Below are positions 7,001 to 7,525 of a stretch of DNA of 7,525 nt, one piece after another. The DNA is taken from the NCBI GenBank assembly GCA_021772235.1, contig JAJFMI010000169.1:1-7525 (forward strand), in the 5' to 3' direction. The position numbers were made by a program, and so were the translations under genes. The notes below the pieces were generated by a model, which did not search any database, was not told where the DNA came from, and was given only the letters and a program-made list of their open reading frames with translations. This stretch comes from Chlamydiota bacterium (GTDB lineage Bacteria; Chlamydiota; Chlamydiia; Chlamydiales; JAJFMI01). Numbering within the stretch: the stretch's first letter is position 1; each line of letters starts with the position of its first letter.

Positions 7001-7299
7001 TCAAAAACAGACGGACCGGGCAAACTCACCTCACCGCCCCTAAAAACAACCCGTCCATCGTAAAAAAGCGGAACAAACCCTCTATCGATTAACGCAGCAA
7101 TACGCTGCATATTCCCATCAGGCAAATCATCCGGAAGCAATCCAAGCTCTCTTTCAGAAAAATCAACCGGCACACCCTCGTCACCAACTAAATCCTCAAA
7201 AAAGACCCTCCTTGCAACCACCGCCCCTTTACAAACTTCAAAAACAGCAGAGTACTTTTCAAAGAAGCACGCAACAGTACAAAAATCCCAAACTTTCAC
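4036..7299 (-). CDS. very large protein of unknown function, partly TPR-like
   Basis: The product is about 1087 residues from a GTG at 7299-7297, preceded at a 7-base gap by the Shine-Dalgarno GAAAGG (7312-7307). An upstream TTG (7320) would add seven residues but has no such site. No family is recognised. Counting from GTG, residues 1 to about 145 look mixed or beta-rich (VPLFYDGRVVFRGGEVSL, 76-93). A charged helical stretch with coiled-coil character follows at about 180-240. Residues about 352-415 contain two helix-turn-helix units spaced like TPR repeats (AFYGDFEKAYGCFSRA, 364-379, then LLDLQRGDLVSAIKL). The rest is mostly helical. The end carries a distinctive HVWGNGPRINHINAG (1050-1064). 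No signal peptide or membrane span is evident, so a cytosolic or secreted effector role is open. Many acidic, Phe- and Leu-rich helices suggest a scaffold. The stop lies inside the SDR gene. Confidence 0.85.
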   Translation of the reverse strand: MKVWDFCTVACFFEKYSAVFEVCKGAVVARRVFFEDLVGDEGVPVDFSERELGLLPDDLPDGNMQRIAALIDRGFVPLFYDGRVVFRGGEVSLPGPSVFDLQSTRSFQFSLGPCRIEGFDPKSGELELALSQDQVAEMNHAVAKNLSEHGFHSMAFAHQKSAGDFCSIESLSIQKRGMKETCAIIEEELHDGQGSERYAQSAVEKAKVLEGKASAERRLGRKEREFERLLEEGKKGDLRSLLKAISLCPSSFKPYYSAFMWVSFLSRIYPRLAEELVDGAFEISPLLTLNVLLTILIQRNVVRFEDYSSFVALIEKRFPSEWAVFAVTNALNKSEMVCLPDRIQEELVARDHFSNCLELGLSSAFYGDFEKAYGCFSRAKCYHISDKRPYMFMALLDLQRGDLVSAIKLSGFMGYLVDWAFEHVGARNVYWLIRKVDGKKARPQDEEFIEVSVLKALIALFRVEELASVKKKMEVFHERFLEYLRSPDADLVWADLALSVVEKRLDVFVEDSTVKVQFLFRLYSLFSTRCYQELRGRGADLSAYKDIAEESDEGVVFSVSGLITYPEKEKCVFSIHRNSMRLRHNSSVSVLDALLWRRLNDVSPLFIRSGAFVSADLLGFLQGLPVDGSPVFPPFMRAFLMRMESEKNIDVVMGFFRWLLTHNVLVPKDARPAITRLFFSNLLEGVVPCKGKEELSELGYRWLDQFSLAVSIGGVWDAANVWELFHNEDWNGVGEKLDGFFKDWEEILGCGIDFIALHAICLVKALYDQRGVFSSFPSQFSSPLHEDLCRLAFSIVARDGVRHPLAIPKWDLSREEIEDFCSLFIGPRFGEDDEVYLARLEGLRLMDVSDLRNAGRVNTELDSTAPDQGWLIPLSSPHNFMCIQGIVEREVEIVRARLDKSALVRDEAPDYSQDESFIQWVEGRGSLVADYVKDSKAVMRDLPKVSDKVRKRFVQELEKKVDHAEHYASLVKKMPKVECDKGKRFWQLVHLTCNVIDAVHAGKRSDGMYDLVLENEGEARIVALLLWEMGRERYADVLDFAGFFHGPEIHVWGNGPRINHINAGVFRDGKKPESIHLFFFRPSFARR

Positions 7300-7369
7300 A
7301 ATAAAACCTTTCAAAAACAATCAAGAAAATAAATGTTAACAAAAAAGAACTTAAAAATCTAAGCTCAGA

Positions 7370-7378
7370 TGTGGATAA
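7370..7378 (-). promoter_or_regulatory. single perfect DnaA-box sequence
   Basis: The plus strand reads TGTGGATAA, the exact complement of the consensus DnaA box TTATCCACA. It lies in the divergent gap between the large gene and tRNA-Leu, next to an AT-rich dyad (ATTAAA 7387-7392 with TTTAAT 7399-7404). Only one exact box was found in the window. It may be a DnaA-responsive regulatory site or a chance match. Confidence 0.35.
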
Positions 7379-7389
7379 GACAATGTATT

Positions 7390-7417
7390 AAAATATTATT
7401 TAATGTCTCTCCCTCAA
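7390..7417 (-). promoter_or_regulatory. weak candidate promoter for the large minus-strand gene
   Basis: On the minus strand TTGAGG (7417-7412) is followed after 16 bases by TATTTT (7395-7390), each matching its consensus at only 4 of 6 positions. The leader would be about 85 bases and would contain the DnaA-box sequence. Other weak combinations exist nearby, so the placement is tentative. Confidence 0.22.
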
Positions 7418-7453
7418 ACGCCGATAGTTCTAAAGGTATTTTTGATCCAGTGA

Positions 7454-7482
7454 TTGCAGTTTTTTGCAAGATCAGTCATAAT
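7454..7482 (+). promoter_or_regulatory. likely promoter of tRNA-Leu
   Basis: TTGCAG (7454-7459), a 17-base spacer and CATAAT (7477-7482, 5 of 6 to the -10 consensus) sit directly before the tRNA. Transcription would begin near 7489, leaving a 5' leader of only a few bases. TTGCA (7454-7458) is also inverted as TGCAA (7465-7469), which may be coincidental. Confidence 0.45.
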
Positions 7483-7492
7483 CAAAGGTCAT

Positions 7493-7525
7493 GCCGATGT
7501 GGCGGAATGGTAGACGCGGTAGATT
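7493..7525 (+). tRNA. tRNA-Leu, 5' part only, cut by the right edge
   Basis: The last 33 bases match the start of a bacterial leucine tRNA: 5' acceptor strand GCCGATG (7493-7499), T8 and G9, then the D-arm GCGGAATGGTAGACGCG (7502-7518), a form typical of tRNA-Leu. The anticodon, the long variable arm and the 3' acceptor strand lie outside the window, so the isoacceptor cannot be given. It is transcribed away from the large minus-strand gene. Confidence 0.88.

Noticed and set aside
7321..7492. Possible replication origin (DnaA box plus AT-rich dyad)
   Set aside because: Only one exact box is present, there is no dnaA or dnaN neighbour, and the C-over-G skew shows no switch in the window.
7493..7525. 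tRNA-Leu as an attachment site of an integrated element
   Set aside because: The likely att end of the tRNA (3' side) is outside the window, the tRNA points away, and no integrase or direct repeat is seen.

Overview
The window looks like a piece of a chlamydial chromosome, most likely from an environmental (non-Chlamydiaceae) lineage. The main evidence is a stand-alone SWIB-domain protein of 87 residues followed closely by ispD and truA. From memory, Chlamydia trachomatis carries the same trio in the same order (CT460, CT462, CT463), with a phosphoesterase (CT461) between the first two that is absent here. Bacterial stand-alone SWIB proteins are close to a chlamydial signature. Genus and species cannot be set from this window.

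Layout. Positions 1-205 (minus) hold the first 68 codons of a gene that runs off the left edge. A divergent intergenic stretch with a good sigma70-like promoter leads to the SWIB gene (350-613, plus). A strong hairpin separates this from ispD (669-1301), which overlaps truA (1285-2019) by 17 bases. Next comes a lower-GC, less strand-skewed segment with two tandem paralogous small genes of unknown function (2094-2405, 2480-2797) and a 404-residue SDR-type oxidoreductase (2861-4075). The SDR gene runs tail to tail into, and overlaps by 40 bases, a very large minus-strand gene (about 1087 residues, 4036-7299) that I cannot assign to a family. The right edge holds a 193-base intergenic region with one perfect DnaA-box sequence, then the first 33 bases of a tRNA-Leu gene (plus).

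How the genes fit together. IspD (isoprenoid precursor synthesis, MEP pathway) and TruA (tRNA pseudouridine 38-40) are housekeeping enzymes linked by conserved order, not by pathway. The SWIB protein is a small basic protein proposed to act on the nucleoid. The segment 2020-4075 looks accessory: its composition differs from both sides, it holds a diverged tandem duplication, and its SDR has an N-terminal extension resembling a mitochondrial presequence. That extension hints at host targeting or eukaryotic ancestry but proves neither.

The plus strand is strongly C-over-G and A-over-T across both plus- and minus-strand genes, which suggests it is the lagging-strand sequence throughout. No CRISPR array, insertion sequence, transposase or rRNA was seen. 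No stretch above 300 bases lacks a gene.
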